From JBCCXL01 sp039191605 (lineage in GTDB: Bacteria > Acidobacteriota > Thermoanaerobaculia > Multivoradales > JAHZIX01), in the NCBI GenBank assembly GCA_039191605.1, contig JBCCXL010000003.1:310001-374000 (forward strand): DNA of 64,000 nucleotides. The letters run 5' to 3'. Below, piece by piece: positions 1 through 8,277 of the stretch. Both the position numbers and the translations under genes were made by a program. Numbering within the stretch: position 1 is the stretch's first letter; each line of letters starts with the position of its first letter. Under the pieces are notes generated by a model. The model was given only the letters and a program-made list of their open reading frames with translations, did not search any database and was not told the origin of the DNA.

Positions 1-12
1 TCTTGAGCGCCT

Positions 13-1401
13 ATGGCCCTCTCGACCCTCCGCTTCCGCTGCCGCGGGCACCACAACCTGCGCCTGAGCCACGGGAAGACGCTGGAATTCACCCAGGAGA
101 CCGGGGTCGGCCCCCGGGCGACCTGCGTGGTGGGAGTGGCGGCGGATTTCGATGCGGCAGAGGTGGCCCGCCTGCGAGGACGGATTCGAGTCCGCCTGAG
201 GCTGGAGGGGGCCGAGAATTTGGGCGAATCCCCGGAATCAGCCCTCGAGGCCGAACTGGAAGCTCACGTGAGCCCCTTCGTCGAGGCCCGGGATCGGCTG
301 GTGCTGCGCTGCAGCGATGAGCTGCGGGGTGTGACCTTCGCCTCCGGCGCCAGCCGGGGAGCGGCGGCGCTGGATCGCCGGCTGGCCCTCGCGATGACGA
401 GGGAAGAGTCACGACTGGTGGTGGAGATCCAGGAGCTGGGCCCTGTTCCCCTTACGGAAGAGTTCCCGGGCACCCTCTGGCTGCTGGCCCCGACGCCGAT
501 TCCGTCTCCCCGGGCTCTGCGAGTCTTGGGAGCGGTGGACTCGGTGATCTGGCCTCGGGGAGGAGCTCCCAGTCCGTGGCGAGAGGGTGCTGTCGGCGGT
601 GGTGCCCGCGGGTCGGATTCGAGGTCGGCCCTAGAGGGCCTGCGGCGCGGTGAGCGCTGGGCGCTGTGGGCGAGCCCGGAGCAGCTGGGGGCGGGGGGCG
701 GAGAGCTGGTGCGCCAGGCTCGGGCCGAAGGGATTTACCGGGCGACGGTGGGCTTCGGATCCGCGGCTTCTTCCCTGCTGGCGCTCACCGGGGAGGTCGC
801 CGGGGCTCTGCACGCTCCAATTCAGGACCGGGCCCCATTGCGGGAGGCTAGTGCGCGGGCCGCGCTGAGAGCTGCCGAGGGCGAGGCGCAGGTCTTTCAG
901 GGGCTGGATCGACGCTCCCTGCGATGGTGCCTGGAGTCGCTGGCGAGCGTGCCGCGGGGCGTTGAGGTGCTGATTCAGCGGGACCCCGAAGGACCGCGGG
1001 AGCGGCTGCTGGGGGGAGAGCCCAAGACGGTGCTGGAGTCGCTGGCGGAGCTTCGGGCGGAGGACAGCGAGTCGTGGGGGGTGGCCTTGATGGCTCCGTC
1101 TTCGTTGACTCTATCGACGGATTCCACGGTGGCTGGATCCCCCGATGGAAAGTCCCTGGCACCGGTTTCTGGCTTCCCTGCCTCGGAAAGCAGAGAGGGA
1201 GGCGCCGAGAGTCAAAAGGAAGACGACGCTGCGGCCGCGCTTTCCCCGGAAGAGCGCGCCCTCCTCGATGCCCTCCTTCAGGCAGGGGCGGTGCCCACCA
1301 AGGTCCTCGCCAAGGCCCTGGCGGCGGCGCGGGGCTGGCCTCGGCGACGGGCCTATGAGTGGCTGCTGCAGAGGTCTCGAGAGGGGGAGGAAGCAGAATG
1401 A
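13..1401 (+). CDS. DUF371 domain fused to a degenerate RsmI-like methylase domain
   Basis: A 462-residue protein. Residues 1-140 match the DUF371 family, known mainly from archaea: RGHHNLRLSHGKTLEFTQ near the start, CVVGVAADFD around 40, and FASGASRGAAALDRRL around 110. Residues 155-455 resemble RsmI, the tetrapyrrole-methylase-fold 16S rRNA C1402 2'-O-methyltransferase: GTLWLLAPTP, RALRVLGAVD, a serine-rich segment GFGSAASSLLAL in place of the usual PGPSA loop, and a C-terminal RsmI-type helical tail PTKVLAKALAAARGWPRRRAY. The usual SDAGTP cofactor loop reads WASPEQLG, so catalysis may be lost. The stop overlaps the start of the next gene by 4 bases (ATGA), implying translational coupling. 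Only 12 bases lie upstream, so the start at 13 cannot be checked against a full ribosome site. The family calls are by eye; the role in rRNA is inferred. Confidence 0.8.
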   Translation: MALSTLRFRCRGHHNLRLSHGKTLEFTQETGVGPRATCVVGVAADFDAAEVARLRGRIRVRLRLEGAENLGESPESALEAELEAHVSPFVEARDRLVLRCSDELRGVTFASGASRGAAALDRRLALAMTREESRLVVEIQELGPVPLTEEFPGTLWLLAPTPIPSPRALRVLGAVDSVIWPRGGAPSPWREGAVGGGARGSDSRSALEGLRRGERWALWASPEQLGAGGGELVRQARAEGIYRATVGFGSAASSLLALTGEVAGALHAPIQDRAPLREASARAALRAAEGEAQVFQGLDRRSLRWCLESLASVPRGVEVLIQRDPEGPRERLLGGEPKTVLESLAELRAEDSESWGVALMAPSSLTLSTDSTVAGSPDGKSLAPVSGFPASESREGGAESQKEDDAAAALSPEERALLDALLQAGAVPTKVLAKALAAARGWPRRRAYEWLLQRSREGEEAE

Positions 1402-2108
1402 GGCGCCACGATGGACGGCAGCTTCACGCCCTCGCTGACGGGGAGCTTCGGGAGCTGGCGGAGCGCTACTCCCGCTGCACGGTAGACGTGGGCACGGGGG
1501 ACGGCCGCTTCGTGCTGCGGACGGCGCGGGAGGATGCCGATGTTTTGGTGATCGGCGTGGACGCGGTGGCGGACGGCCTCGCTCCCACCGCCCGCAAAGC
1601 GCAGCGCAAGGAAAAGAAGGGCGGCGCCCCTAACGCTCTCTTCCTCATTGCCGCGGCGGAGGATCTTCCCGGTCCCCTGGAGGGGCTGGCGGATCGAGTG
1701 ATGGTGAATTTCCCCTGGGGCTCCCTGATGCGGGGTCTGGTGCTGCCGACTCCGGCGCTGCTGCGGGGGCTGGCGGAGGTCGCGAAGCCCGGGGGAGAGC
1801 TGGTGGCTCTGCTCAATCTGAGCGTCTTCCAGGACGCCGACTATCTGCGACGTCTCGGTATCCCCACCGATCTCGAGGATCTCGAGCAACGTCTTCAGGG
1901 AGAAGAGTTTGCGGCCCGCTACGCGGCCAACGGCTGGGAGATTCTCGAGACTACGGCGCTGGCGGACGCCGTGCCTCACCGCACCACCTGGGGACAGAAA
2001 TTAGTGCGGGGGTCCCGCCGCCGCAGCGTCCTGCTGCGGGCGCGGAGGGTGGGTTTTGCGCCCTCGGAATCGCCGTCAGGGGACCCCAGAAGAGATCCCG
2101 CTGGATAA
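1398..2108 (+). CDS. KamB/NpmA-family 16S rRNA (adenine-1408-N1) methyltransferase
   Basis: A 236-residue SAM-dependent methyltransferase. It carries the family's cofactor motif VDVGTGDGRFVLR, the acidic VIGVDAVADG, AAAEDLPG, the substrate-side NFPWGSLMRGLV, and a C-terminal TTWGQKLVRGSRRRS. These align with NpmA and KamB, in which the two tryptophans (PWG and xxWxxxL) clamp A1408 of helix 44; both are present here. Such enzymes confer aminoglycoside resistance in pathogens and producers. The ATG at 1398 overlaps the upstream stop and is preceded by GGAGG at good spacing. The partner upstream is RsmI-like, and RsmI acts on C1402 in the same helix, so the pair may work on the decoding centre. 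Family membership is strong; whether it is a resistance or a housekeeping enzyme is unknown. Confidence 0.85.
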   Translation: MRRHDGRQLHALADGELRELAERYSRCTVDVGTGDGRFVLRTAREDADVLVIGVDAVADGLAPTARKAQRKEKKGGAPNALFLIAAAEDLPGPLEGLADRVMVNFPWGSLMRGLVLPTPALLRGLAEVAKPGGELVALLNLSVFQDADYLRRLGIPTDLEDLEQRLQGEEFAARYAANGWEILETTALADAVPHRTTWGQKLVRGSRRRSVLLRARRVGFAPSESPSGDPRRDPAG

Positions 2109-2139
2109 GAAAGCAGGGGGTGGAAGAAGGGGAAAACCG

Positions 2140-2159
2140 ATGGTTTCTCGTGAAACCAT
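2140..2159. terminator. Perfect hairpin after the methyltransferase
   Basis: An 8-bp perfect inverted repeat, ATGGTTTC and GAAACCAT, encloses a 4-base loop TCGT, 31 bases past the methyltransferase stop. No U-tract follows on the plus strand, so this is either a weak or factor-assisted terminator or an mRNA-stabilising hairpin. Confidence 0.4.
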
Positions 2160-2245
2160 TGAGAACTAAGGGCTTGGAGCGATTCCCCTAGAATTGTGAT
2201 TCGCGTCCGGTGGACGGGAGGTCCGATCCTTTTTTCTGGCGAGCC

Positions 2246-3214
2246 CTATTTCCCGTTGCCGCTGGGGGCCGAGAAGCCCCCGCGGTTGTTCCGCGGCCCG
2301 GTCAAGGGGCGCTGCTGAGGCGGCGCCACGCCGGGGGCTCGCTGGGTCTGGGGAGCGTTCCGGGGCGTGTCCTGAGGCATTCTTTGGGGGATCGGGGGAT
2401 GCCGCTGCCCCGGCGCCTGGAAGTAGCCCGGAAGCAGTCCGCCGAACACGCCGGCTCCCTGGGGGAAGATCGCCTCCGGCGCTAGACCGAGGGGGTCGAG
2501 GCCAGGAAGTCCATAAGATTGAACGGGTTGGGCGGCATAGCCGTCATGGCTGAGGTTGCCCTCGTCGTCGGGGCTGTCGAAGGTGCGGTAGAGCAGATCC
2601 AGCCGTTCCCGGTCTAGATTGATCTGCTGCTGCATCAACCCCTGCTGCCGGCGAACCAGGCGCAGACCCTCGTCCCGCACCGCCAGCTCTCGGGCCTCGT
2701 CGCGGGAAACCCAGCGGTCTCCGTAGCGCACCTGCCGCCGCGAGGCGCGGTATTCCTCTTCGGTCATCCACCGGCCGTCCACCTGCTGCTGGCCGATGGC
2801 GGCCCGCGCTTCGGTGCTCTCCGGCGCTAGATCCACCGTGTTGTCGCGCACCTGACGGGCGAGGGTGTGGTTGCCGTAGCCCTCCACCCAGTCGGCGATG
2901 GCCAGGCGCCCGGCAACGTCGTCTTCCGGCAGCGCGTTGAGCGCGCTCCACACCGTCGACTCCAGGGAGTCCGCCCGCTGGATCCGCTCCACGTTCTTCG
3001 CCGAGAAGATCATCGTGCCGAAGGATGCGTCCAGCTGAATTCGCCCGTCCTCCAGCACCGTCACCGTGCCTTCCATGGTGCGGCCGTTCTTCATCGTGAT
3101 CACGTCGGCGCCGAGGGGGGCCGAGATCAAAACCAGAAGAGCGGCGAGTAGGCAGACCAGGGCCGCGCTCGGAAGGGAGAGGCTGGAGAGGCGAAGGCGG
3201 GGAAAGAGCTGCAT
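2246..3214 (-). CDS. Exported protein of unknown function
   Basis: About 322 residues. The N-terminus MQLFPRLRLSSLSLPSAAL leads into a long hydrophobic stretch ending in an alanine-containing cleavage-like site before DVITMKNGR, consistent with Sec export. A short segment after it (MKNGRTMEGTVTVLEDG, then FGTMIFSAKNVERI) looks like the small beta-rich motif often seen in exported proteins with an SM-like or DUF-type repeat. The middle is charged and helix-prone (residues 130-220), and the last 90 residues are Pro/Gln/Arg-rich and probably disordered. The ATG at 3214 is chosen over one six codons upstream because AGGAGG lies 7 bases before it. I do not recognise the family. It is co-directional with the transporter operon but separated by about 150 bases. 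Confidence 0.75.
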   Translation of the reverse strand: MQLFPRLRLSSLSLPSAALVCLLAALLVLISAPLGADVITMKNGRTMEGTVTVLEDGRIQLDASFGTMIFSAKNVERIQRADSLESTVWSALNALPEDDVAGRLAIADWVEGYGNHTLARQVRDNTVDLAPESTEARAAIGQQQVDGRWMTEEEYRASRRQVRYGDRWVSRDEARELAVRDEGLRLVRRQQGLMQQQINLDRERLDLLYRTFDSPDDEGNLSHDGYAAQPVQSYGLPGLDPLGLAPEAIFPQGAGVFGGLLPGYFQAPGQRHPPIPQRMPQDTPRNAPQTQRAPGVAPPQQRPLTGPRNNRGGFSAPSGNGK

Positions 3215-3360
3215 GGCGGATCCTCCTGGCATCGTGTCGGACGAGCGGGGTGGGCTCAGATCAGATCGCTGGAAAGACTCTACCGACGGGGAGAGGTCTC
3301 GTCAAAGTGGGGAGTGAAGTAGGAAGACACTGCGCGTCGTGCGGCAGATGCTGGCGCCAT

Positions 3361-4416
3361 TCAGCTTCGTGGTGGGCTCTGGCCGAGGATCGGCAGGGCC
3401 GGATGGCCGGCTCCGGGAGCGCCAGCCCCCGGAATGGAGTTGCCGCTCACCGGCTCGCCGCCGCGGTCGCTGAGATCGCTGAGGTCGAAGTGACGGGCGA
3501 GGAATTCATCGCACCACAGGCAGATGTTGCCGAGCTCGTCGGAGCGCTGCCGCCCGTGCTCTTCGGAGATCCCCAGGGATTCGCCCATGCCGTAGGCGTC
3601 ACCCTGGTTGAGGGCTTTCATCACCGGGTGGTCGGCGACCCGCCGCAGCACTTCGCTGACCTTCTCCACTCGAGCATCGCCGAGGGGGTCGTGGGTGCCG
3701 GGGCAGCAGGGGTTGATCCGCCACAGCTGGATGGAGATCTCCTGGGGCAGCTCGGTGTCGCCGAGGAAGCCCCGGGCGCCGGAGAGGATGGCGCAGAAAT
3801 TATGGCTGCCGTCCTGCTTCCAGATGCCCTTCTCCATCGCTCGGCCGCGGGCCCAATTGCCCCCCAGCCACATGTCTTCGGTGGCTCCCCAGAAGCCGAA
3901 GCTCACTTCCCGCTTGAGGTAGTCGTCCTTGCTGATCAGCGGATCTGGCGCGTCGTCCACCATGCCCCGGGAGCGGAAGAGCTCGGTGAGGATCTCCTGC
4001 CGCTGCCCTTTTTTCTTGTGGTAGCGATCGATGGAGGCGATATCGATGCGGGTCACCCCCCGCTCTAGGATTTCGTCCAGGCGCTTCTCGTTGAGCAGGT
4101 CGCCGTTGGTTTGCAGCATCACCTGGATGCTGCCGCCGTAGCGCTCCTGCAGCGCTTCGAGAATGGCGTAGAGCTTCTTGCGCTCCGCCAGCGGCTCGCC
4201 GCCGGAGAGGATCAGCCGATCCATGCTCGCCGGCAGGTTCTCGACGATGGCCAGGCAATCCTCCAGGGAGATGGTGGCGCCGCGAGGACCGGAGAGGTTG
4301 TAGCAGTGATCGCACTCGTCGTTGCAGCGCTGGGTGAAGACCCAATACACGGACTCGCAGTGGTCGTAAGGGCGGGAGTCTTTAGGACGAGAATTGTCGG
4401 CGGTGGAGTCGCTCAT
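3361..4416 (-). CDS. Radical SAM enzyme coupled to the ABC transporter operon
   Basis: A 351-residue radical SAM protein. CNDECDHC around residue 32 is the CX3CX2C ligand set for the 4Fe-4S cluster, followed by the GGE-type motif ILSGGEPL that contacts SAM. Further cysteines (FCAIL, NPCCPG and ICLWC in the last third) could bind auxiliary clusters, as in SPASM/twitch proteins. The last 30 residues are Gly/Pro-rich. Its ATG overlaps the ATPase stop (ATGA), so it is translationally coupled to the transporter. Substrate is unknown. The fixed link to a YnjBCD-like importer suggests it modifies or degrades the imported compound, or makes it for export; that is inference. Confidence 0.87.
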   Translation of the reverse strand: MSDSTADNSRPKDSRPYDHCESVYWVFTQRCNDECDHCYNLSGPRGATISLEDCLAIVENLPASMDRLILSGGEPLAERKKLYAILEALQERYGGSIQVMLQTNGDLLNEKRLDEILERGVTRIDIASIDRYHKKKGQRQEILTELFRSRGMVDDAPDPLISKDDYLKREVSFGFWGATEDMWLGGNWARGRAMEKGIWKQDGSHNFCAILSGARGFLGDTELPQEISIQLWRINPCCPGTHDPLGDARVEKVSEVLRRVADHPVMKALNQGDAYGMGESLGISEEHGRQRSDELGNICLWCDEFLARHFDLSDLSDRGGEPVSGNSIPGAGAPGAGHPALPILGQSPPRS

Positions 4417-5336
4417 GAGGATGCCTTCGCGGGAGTGGTCGGTGCCGATGAGTCGAGGGAAGAAGCGCTGGGGGCTTTCCCTTGGGAAGTCTGTAATTCA
4501 GGAGCCTGTAGTTCAGGAGTCTGTGGTTCAGGAGCCTGGACGCCGGGAGATGCCTCGGAGGGCGTCTCGGGAGGTTCCTCAGGAGGTACCGCGGAGGGGG
4601 CCTCGGCTTGTCTCTCTAACCGGATCCAGAAGTCCATTTCTTCCTTCACCCCCAGACGAGGGTCGTGGACCAGCTGCTGAAGACTATCGAAGACCCGGAA
4701 GCGCCCCTTCTCCAGATGCCCTACCCGATGCCCCATCTTGATCGCCTCTTTGAGGTCGTGGGTGACGAAGAGAGCCGGCAGCTGGCGCTGCTCGGCGACC
4801 TGCCGAAAGAGCTGCTGCATGCGGGCGCGGGTATCGGTATCGAGGGCGCCGAAGGGCTCGTCCAGCAGCAGCAGCTTTGGCTCTACCAGCAGCGCGCGGC
4901 CAAAGGCGACCCGCTGTCGCTGGCCGCCGGAGAGCTGATGGGGGGCCTTGTGGGCGTGCTCGCTGAGCCCCAGCTCTTCCAGCATCTGCTCTACTCGCGG
5001 GCGAATCTCGCCCTTGGAGCGCCCGCGGACCTCCAGCCCGAAGGCGAGGTTGGCGGTGACGTCGAGGTGGGGGAAGAGCAGCGCCTCCTGGTAGAGGTAG
5101 AGCACCCCCCGGCGCTGCGGCGGCAGCGGGTCCAGGGCCTCTCCCGCCAGGGTGACGGAGCCGGCGTCCGCCGACTCCAGGCCGGCGAGGATCTTGAGCA
5201 GCGTGGTCTTGCCGCAGCCGGAGCGCCCCACCACCGCCAGGGTCTCGGCGCCTTCCAGGCGCAGGGAGATGTCCTGCAGCACGCTCTCGCCGCCGAAGGC
5301 CTTGCTCAGGCCGTGGACCTCGAGGAGCGGCGTCAT
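4413..5336 (-). CDS. ABC transporter ATP-binding protein, YnjD-like
   Basis: A 307-residue ABC ATPase. It shows Walker A GRSGCGKTT, Q-loop LYLYQEALLFP, signature LSGGQRQRVAFGRAL, Walker B LLLLDEPFGALD and the H-switch VTHD. Residues 1-235 form the ATPase. The final 70 residues are Pro/Glu/Ser/Thr-rich with a five-residue repeat (PELQA/T) encoded by 15-bp tandem units, and are not part of the ATPase fold. It follows two permeases and a YnjB-like binding protein, matching the YnjBCD layout. Start and stop both overlap neighbours by 4 bases. The family is sometimes assigned to thiamine or related compounds by similarity, but substrate is unproven. Confidence 0.92.
   Translation of the reverse strand: MTPLLEVHGLSKAFGGESVLQDISLRLEGAETLAVVGRSGCGKTTLLKILAGLESADAGSVTLAGEALDPLPPQRRGVLYLYQEALLFPHLDVTANLAFGLEVRGRSKGEIRPRVEQMLEELGLSEHAHKAPHQLSGGQRQRVAFGRALLVEPKLLLLDEPFGALDTDTRARMQQLFRQVAEQRQLPALFVTHDLKEAIKMGHRVGHLEKGRFRVFDSLQQLVHDPRLGVKEEMDFWIRLERQAEAPSAVPPEEPPETPSEASPGVQAPEPQTPELQAPELQTSQGKAPSASSLDSSAPTTPAKASS
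4490..4534 (-). repeat. 15-bp tandem repeat in the ATPase tail
   Basis: Three successive 15-bp units (4490-4504, 4505-4519, 4520-4534) differ at two or three positions each, and a decayed fourth unit follows to 4549. The frame is kept, giving a five-residue repeat in the C-terminal tail of the ATPase. Confidence 0.8.
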
Positions 5337-6130
5337 CGACTGACTCCAAAGGAGGGCGCCGCCCGGCGATTGAGCAGCACCAGCACCAGCGGCGGCAGCA
5401 CCAGCAGGCAGCTGGCCAGGGCGGCGTAATAGGGGTTGGCTTCTCGCACGTAATCGAAGACCTTGAGCGGCAGCGTCTTGACCCGGCCGCCGCCCACCAA
5501 GAGAGTGAGGCCATACTGGAACCAGGAGATCAGGAAGGCCTGGAAGAAGCCTACCGCTAGCAGCCCTCGGGAAAGAGGCAGCAGCGCTCGGCGGTAGGCC
5601 GTCCAGGTGGAGCCCCCAAGAGTGTAGACCAGCTCTTCGTAGGCCTGCTTCTGGGGGGTCCAGAAGCCGATGAAGAAGATCACCGCGAAGCCGTAGGAAA
5701 ACATCGTCTGGGCCAGGGCGACTCCCCCGGCGGTGCCGGCGAGATCCAGCCGCAGGTAGAGAAAGAGCAGGCAGGTGCCGAGGATCACGGGGGAGAAGGC
5801 GAAGGGAATATAGGCCAGCAGCAGCAGCCGGTGGCGGTGGGGGGAGAAGGCGATGGCCTTGGAGGTGAGATAGCCGGCGGCGGTGGAGACCGTCGCTACC
5901 GCCAGGGAGAGGGTGATCGAGAGCACCAGGCTCTCCAGCAGGGCTCCGCGACCGCTGAACAGCTCCCCCCAGCGCTCGCCGGTGAGCTCGGCGGGCCAGG
6001 CCTGCCCTGCCGGCCAGCGGGTGGCGATGGAGAGCAAGATCAGCACCGCCACCGGAGCCACGCAGCCCACCGCCACGGCGAGGCTGAGGAGCCGCCGCTG
6101 GAGTCTTCCCTTCTCCTCCCCCTCAGCCAA
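5333..6130 (-). CDS. ABC transporter permease (second of two)
   Basis: A 265-residue integral membrane protein with about six hydrophobic segments (for example VAPVAVLILLSIA near residue 25, LLLLAYIPFAFSPVILGTCL near 120, LLAVGFFQAFLISWF near 205). The cytoplasmic loop that docks the ATPase (EELVYTLGGSTWTAYRRALLP) is in the expected place for a binding-protein-dependent permease. The start is a TTG at 6130, supported by an AGGAGGGAGG ribosome site 5 bases upstream; it overlaps the preceding permease by 8 bases. Its stop overlaps the ATPase start as ATGA. It should form the membrane channel together with the other permease. Confidence 0.88.
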   Translation of the reverse strand: MAEGEEKGRLQRRLLSLAVAVGCVAPVAVLILLSIATRWPAGQAWPAELTGERWGELFSGRGALLESLVLSITLSLAVATVSTAAGYLTSKAIAFSPHRHRLLLLAYIPFAFSPVILGTCLLFLYLRLDLAGTAGGVALAQTMFSYGFAVIFFIGFWTPQKQAYEELVYTLGGSTWTAYRRALLPLSRGLLAVGFFQAFLISWFQYGLTLLVGGGRVKTLPLKVFDYVREANPYYAALASCLLVLPPLVLVLLNRRAAPSFGVSR

Positions 6131-6992
6131 GGGAGCCTCCCTCCTGGGGCAGGCGGCGCACCAGGGCGAGGAGCAGGAAGACCACTGCGGTGTAGATCAG
6201 CGCGAGGACATAAGCCTCGGGGCGCTCGGCGAGGTCGAAGAGGGCGAATTTCCGGTAGGTCAGCACCGAGAGCATCTGTGGGGTTTGGCGCCCCAGCAGC
6301 AGCGGAATCTCGAAAGAGCCGAGCACCACGATGAAGAAGAGCACCAGATTGGTGGAGGCGCGCCGCAGCAGCACCGGCACGGTGACCCGCCACAGCACCT
6401 GGGCGCGGGAGGCTCCGAGGCTGGTGGCCAGGGTCTCCAGCTCGCTCACCGCCTCGGTGCGGTAGAGCTCGGCGAAGAGCAGGGCGAAGAAGGGAATCGC
6501 CAGGGCGACGTGGGTGGCGACGATCCCCAGGGCCCAGGGGTCGTGGACCATCGGCACCAGCTCCCCGGAGGGGGTGGCAATGCCGAGGGTGGCCCCGAGG
6601 GCGGAAACCCAGCGCTCCACCAGCCCGCCGCCGACGAAGAGCTGAAAGGTCAGAAAGGCGGCGACGGTGCCGGGGATCGCCAGGGGAACGTAGAGCAGGG
6701 CCGAGAGCGGGCCCCGCTCCAGCGGGCGGCGCAGCAGCAGGGCGAGGGCCAGGGCGGCGCTGGTGGTGAACAGCAGGGTGGTGGTGGCGACGTGGAGGGA
6801 GAGCAGCAGCGAGGTCCACAGCTCCCGGCGCTGGAGCATCGCCAGCCAATGCTCGGCGGTGATGCCCTCGCTCAGCAGGCCGACGGCGCCGATGCTGTAG
6901 AGCAGGGCGTAGCCGAGGCTGAAGCCCACGGGGGCGGCGACCACCAGCATCAGCAAGGCGATCCCCACCCGGTCCGGCAGCCTCGGCTTCAC
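6123..6992 (-). CDS. ABC transporter permease (first of two)
   Basis: A 289-residue inner-membrane permease with six or more transmembrane segments, including VGIALLMLVVAAPVGFSLGY at the N-terminus and ALIYTAVVFLLLALV at the C-terminus. The coupling loop ELETLATSLGASRAQVLWRV is the classic EAA-type motif that contacts the ATPase. The start is a GTG at 6992, four bases after the stop of the substrate-binding protein. Together with the adjacent permease it makes a heterodimeric channel, as in YnjC-type systems, where the two halves are often fused. Here they are separate genes. Confidence 0.9.
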   Translation of the reverse strand: MKPRLPDRVGIALLMLVVAAPVGFSLGYALLYSIGAVGLLSEGITAEHWLAMLQRRELWTSLLLSLHVATTTLLFTTSAALALALLLRRPLERGPLSALLYVPLAIPGTVAAFLTFQLFVGGGLVERWVSALGATLGIATPSGELVPMVHDPWALGIVATHVALAIPFFALLFAELYRTEAVSELETLATSLGASRAQVLWRVTVPVLLRRASTNLVLFFIVVLGSFEIPLLLGRQTPQMLSVLTYRKFALFDLAERPEAYVLALIYTAVVFLLLALVRRLPQEGGSLG

Positions 6993-6996
6993 CCCT

Positions 6997-8277
6997 TTAG
7001 CTCTCCAGCAGTCGGCGGCGCACGTCTTCGTAGAGTCGAATCATGGTCTCCGGGGCGGGTTCCTGCAGCGCGTAGGCTCGAATCTCTTCCCGCTTCGGCG
7101 ACCGCTCCCGCTGGGGGATCTCGCCGAAGCGCTGGGGCCAGGGCTCCGGCAGGCGCTGGACGTCCAGCACCGTGCCGTCTCCCCACACCGCCGGCTTCAT
7201 CTTCTCGTATTGCGCCTCCGCGGAGAGCAGGAAGTTGATCGCCACCAGCGCTCCGGCGCTGTGCTGGCCTCCCTTGACCAGCCCCAAATAGTGGCTGTTC
7301 TGGATCGTTCCGGACTCCAGGACGTAGGCCCGGGAGCTCTGCGGCAGGATGCCCTGGAGCACCTTGTTGTCCACCTCGCCATCGTTGTTGCTCATGGTGA
7401 AGTCCACCTCGCCGTTGGCGAAGAGCTGATGGAGCTGGGCGACCTCTGTGGGCAGGGTTTGCCCCTGTTTCCACAGGAAGGGCTGGATCTCTTCCAGGTA
7501 GGCGAAGAGTCGATCGCTGGCTTGGGCGTAGCGCGCCTCGTCGAAAGGACCGTCCAGAGAGCCGGGGCCCCCGGCGAAGTGGATCAGCAGGGATTTCAGG
7601 AAGGTCATCCCGGTGAAGGCGGTATCGAAGCTGAAGCGCCCCGGGTTCTCCCGCGCCCACTGAGCCAGCTCCTCGGGGTTGCGGGGCGGCTGGGCCACCC
7701 GCTCCGAGTCGTAGATCAGCGCCAGCTGCACGTTGCCCCAGGGGGCTTCGTAGCCGTCCACCGGCTGCTGGAAGTCGTAGGCGATGAAGGGGTTTTCAAA
7801 GTCGATGGCCGCCGCCGAGGGCAGCTTGTCGGTGAAGGGGCCGGCGAGGGCGTCGATCTGCCGCAGCTGATAGAAGGTCTCGCCGTTGATCCACACCATG
7901 TCCAGATCGCTGCTGCCCTTGCCGGCTTCGAGCTCGGTGAGCAGCAGGTTGACGATCTGATTGCCCTGGGCGCTCACCACGTCCAGCTGAATGTCGTAGC
8001 GCTCTTTCAGCTGCTGGCTGACCCAGCCGGAGACGTAGGCGTTGATCTTGGGGTCCCCGGTCCACATGCCCCAGGTCACCCGCTGACCGCGGGCCTGCTC
8101 CTCGATCTGCTCCCAGGAGAGCTGCAGCAAATCCTCCGGAGTCGTCGACGGGGTTTCCCCGCCGCCGCAGCCGGCGAGGAGGCTGGCTCCCAGCAGGAGA
8201 GCGACGAGGGCGGTGGCTCCGAAGGCCGTTCTTCCCGGCAACCAGCTCAGGCTTCTCCAGGTTGGATCAGAACGCAT
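6997..8277 (-). CDS. YnjB-like ABC transporter substrate-binding lipoprotein
   Basis: A 426-residue periplasmic binding protein. The signal segment ends in LLAGCGGGE, a lipobox, so it is probably a lipoprotein. The mature part has the YnjB (COG4134) features: WGMWTGDPKINAYVSGWV near the N-terminus, LDMVWINGETFYQLR, YEAPWGNVQLALIYDSE and NSHYLGLVKGG. The ATG at 8277 lies inside the end of the TonB-dependent receptor gene (11-base overlap), so both are one transcript. It should deliver a solute brought in by the receptor to the two permeases. Substrate cannot be read from sequence; relatives have been linked to thiamine-like compounds only by homology. Confidence 0.88.
   Translation of the reverse strand: MRSDPTWRSLSWLPGRTAFGATALVALLLGASLLAGCGGGETPSTTPEDLLQLSWEQIEEQARGQRVTWGMWTGDPKINAYVSGWVSQQLKERYDIQLDVVSAQGNQIVNLLLTELEAGKGSSDLDMVWINGETFYQLRQIDALAGPFTDKLPSAAAIDFENPFIAYDFQQPVDGYEAPWGNVQLALIYDSERVAQPPRNPEELAQWARENPGRFSFDTAFTGMTFLKSLLIHFAGGPGSLDGPFDEARYAQASDRLFAYLEEIQPFLWKQGQTLPTEVAQLHQLFANGEVDFTMSNNDGEVDNKVLQGILPQSSRAYVLESGTIQNSHYLGLVKGGQHSAGALVAINFLLSAEAQYEKMKPAVWGDGTVLDVQRLPEPWPQRFGEIPQRERSPKREEIRAYALQEPAPETMIRLYEDVRRRLLES

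Noticed and set aside
3270..3360. Short minus-strand frame of about 26 codons after the radical SAM gene, considered as a peptide precursor
   Set aside because: It has no ribosome site, no Cys or conserved core, and no leader features; it cannot be told from chance.
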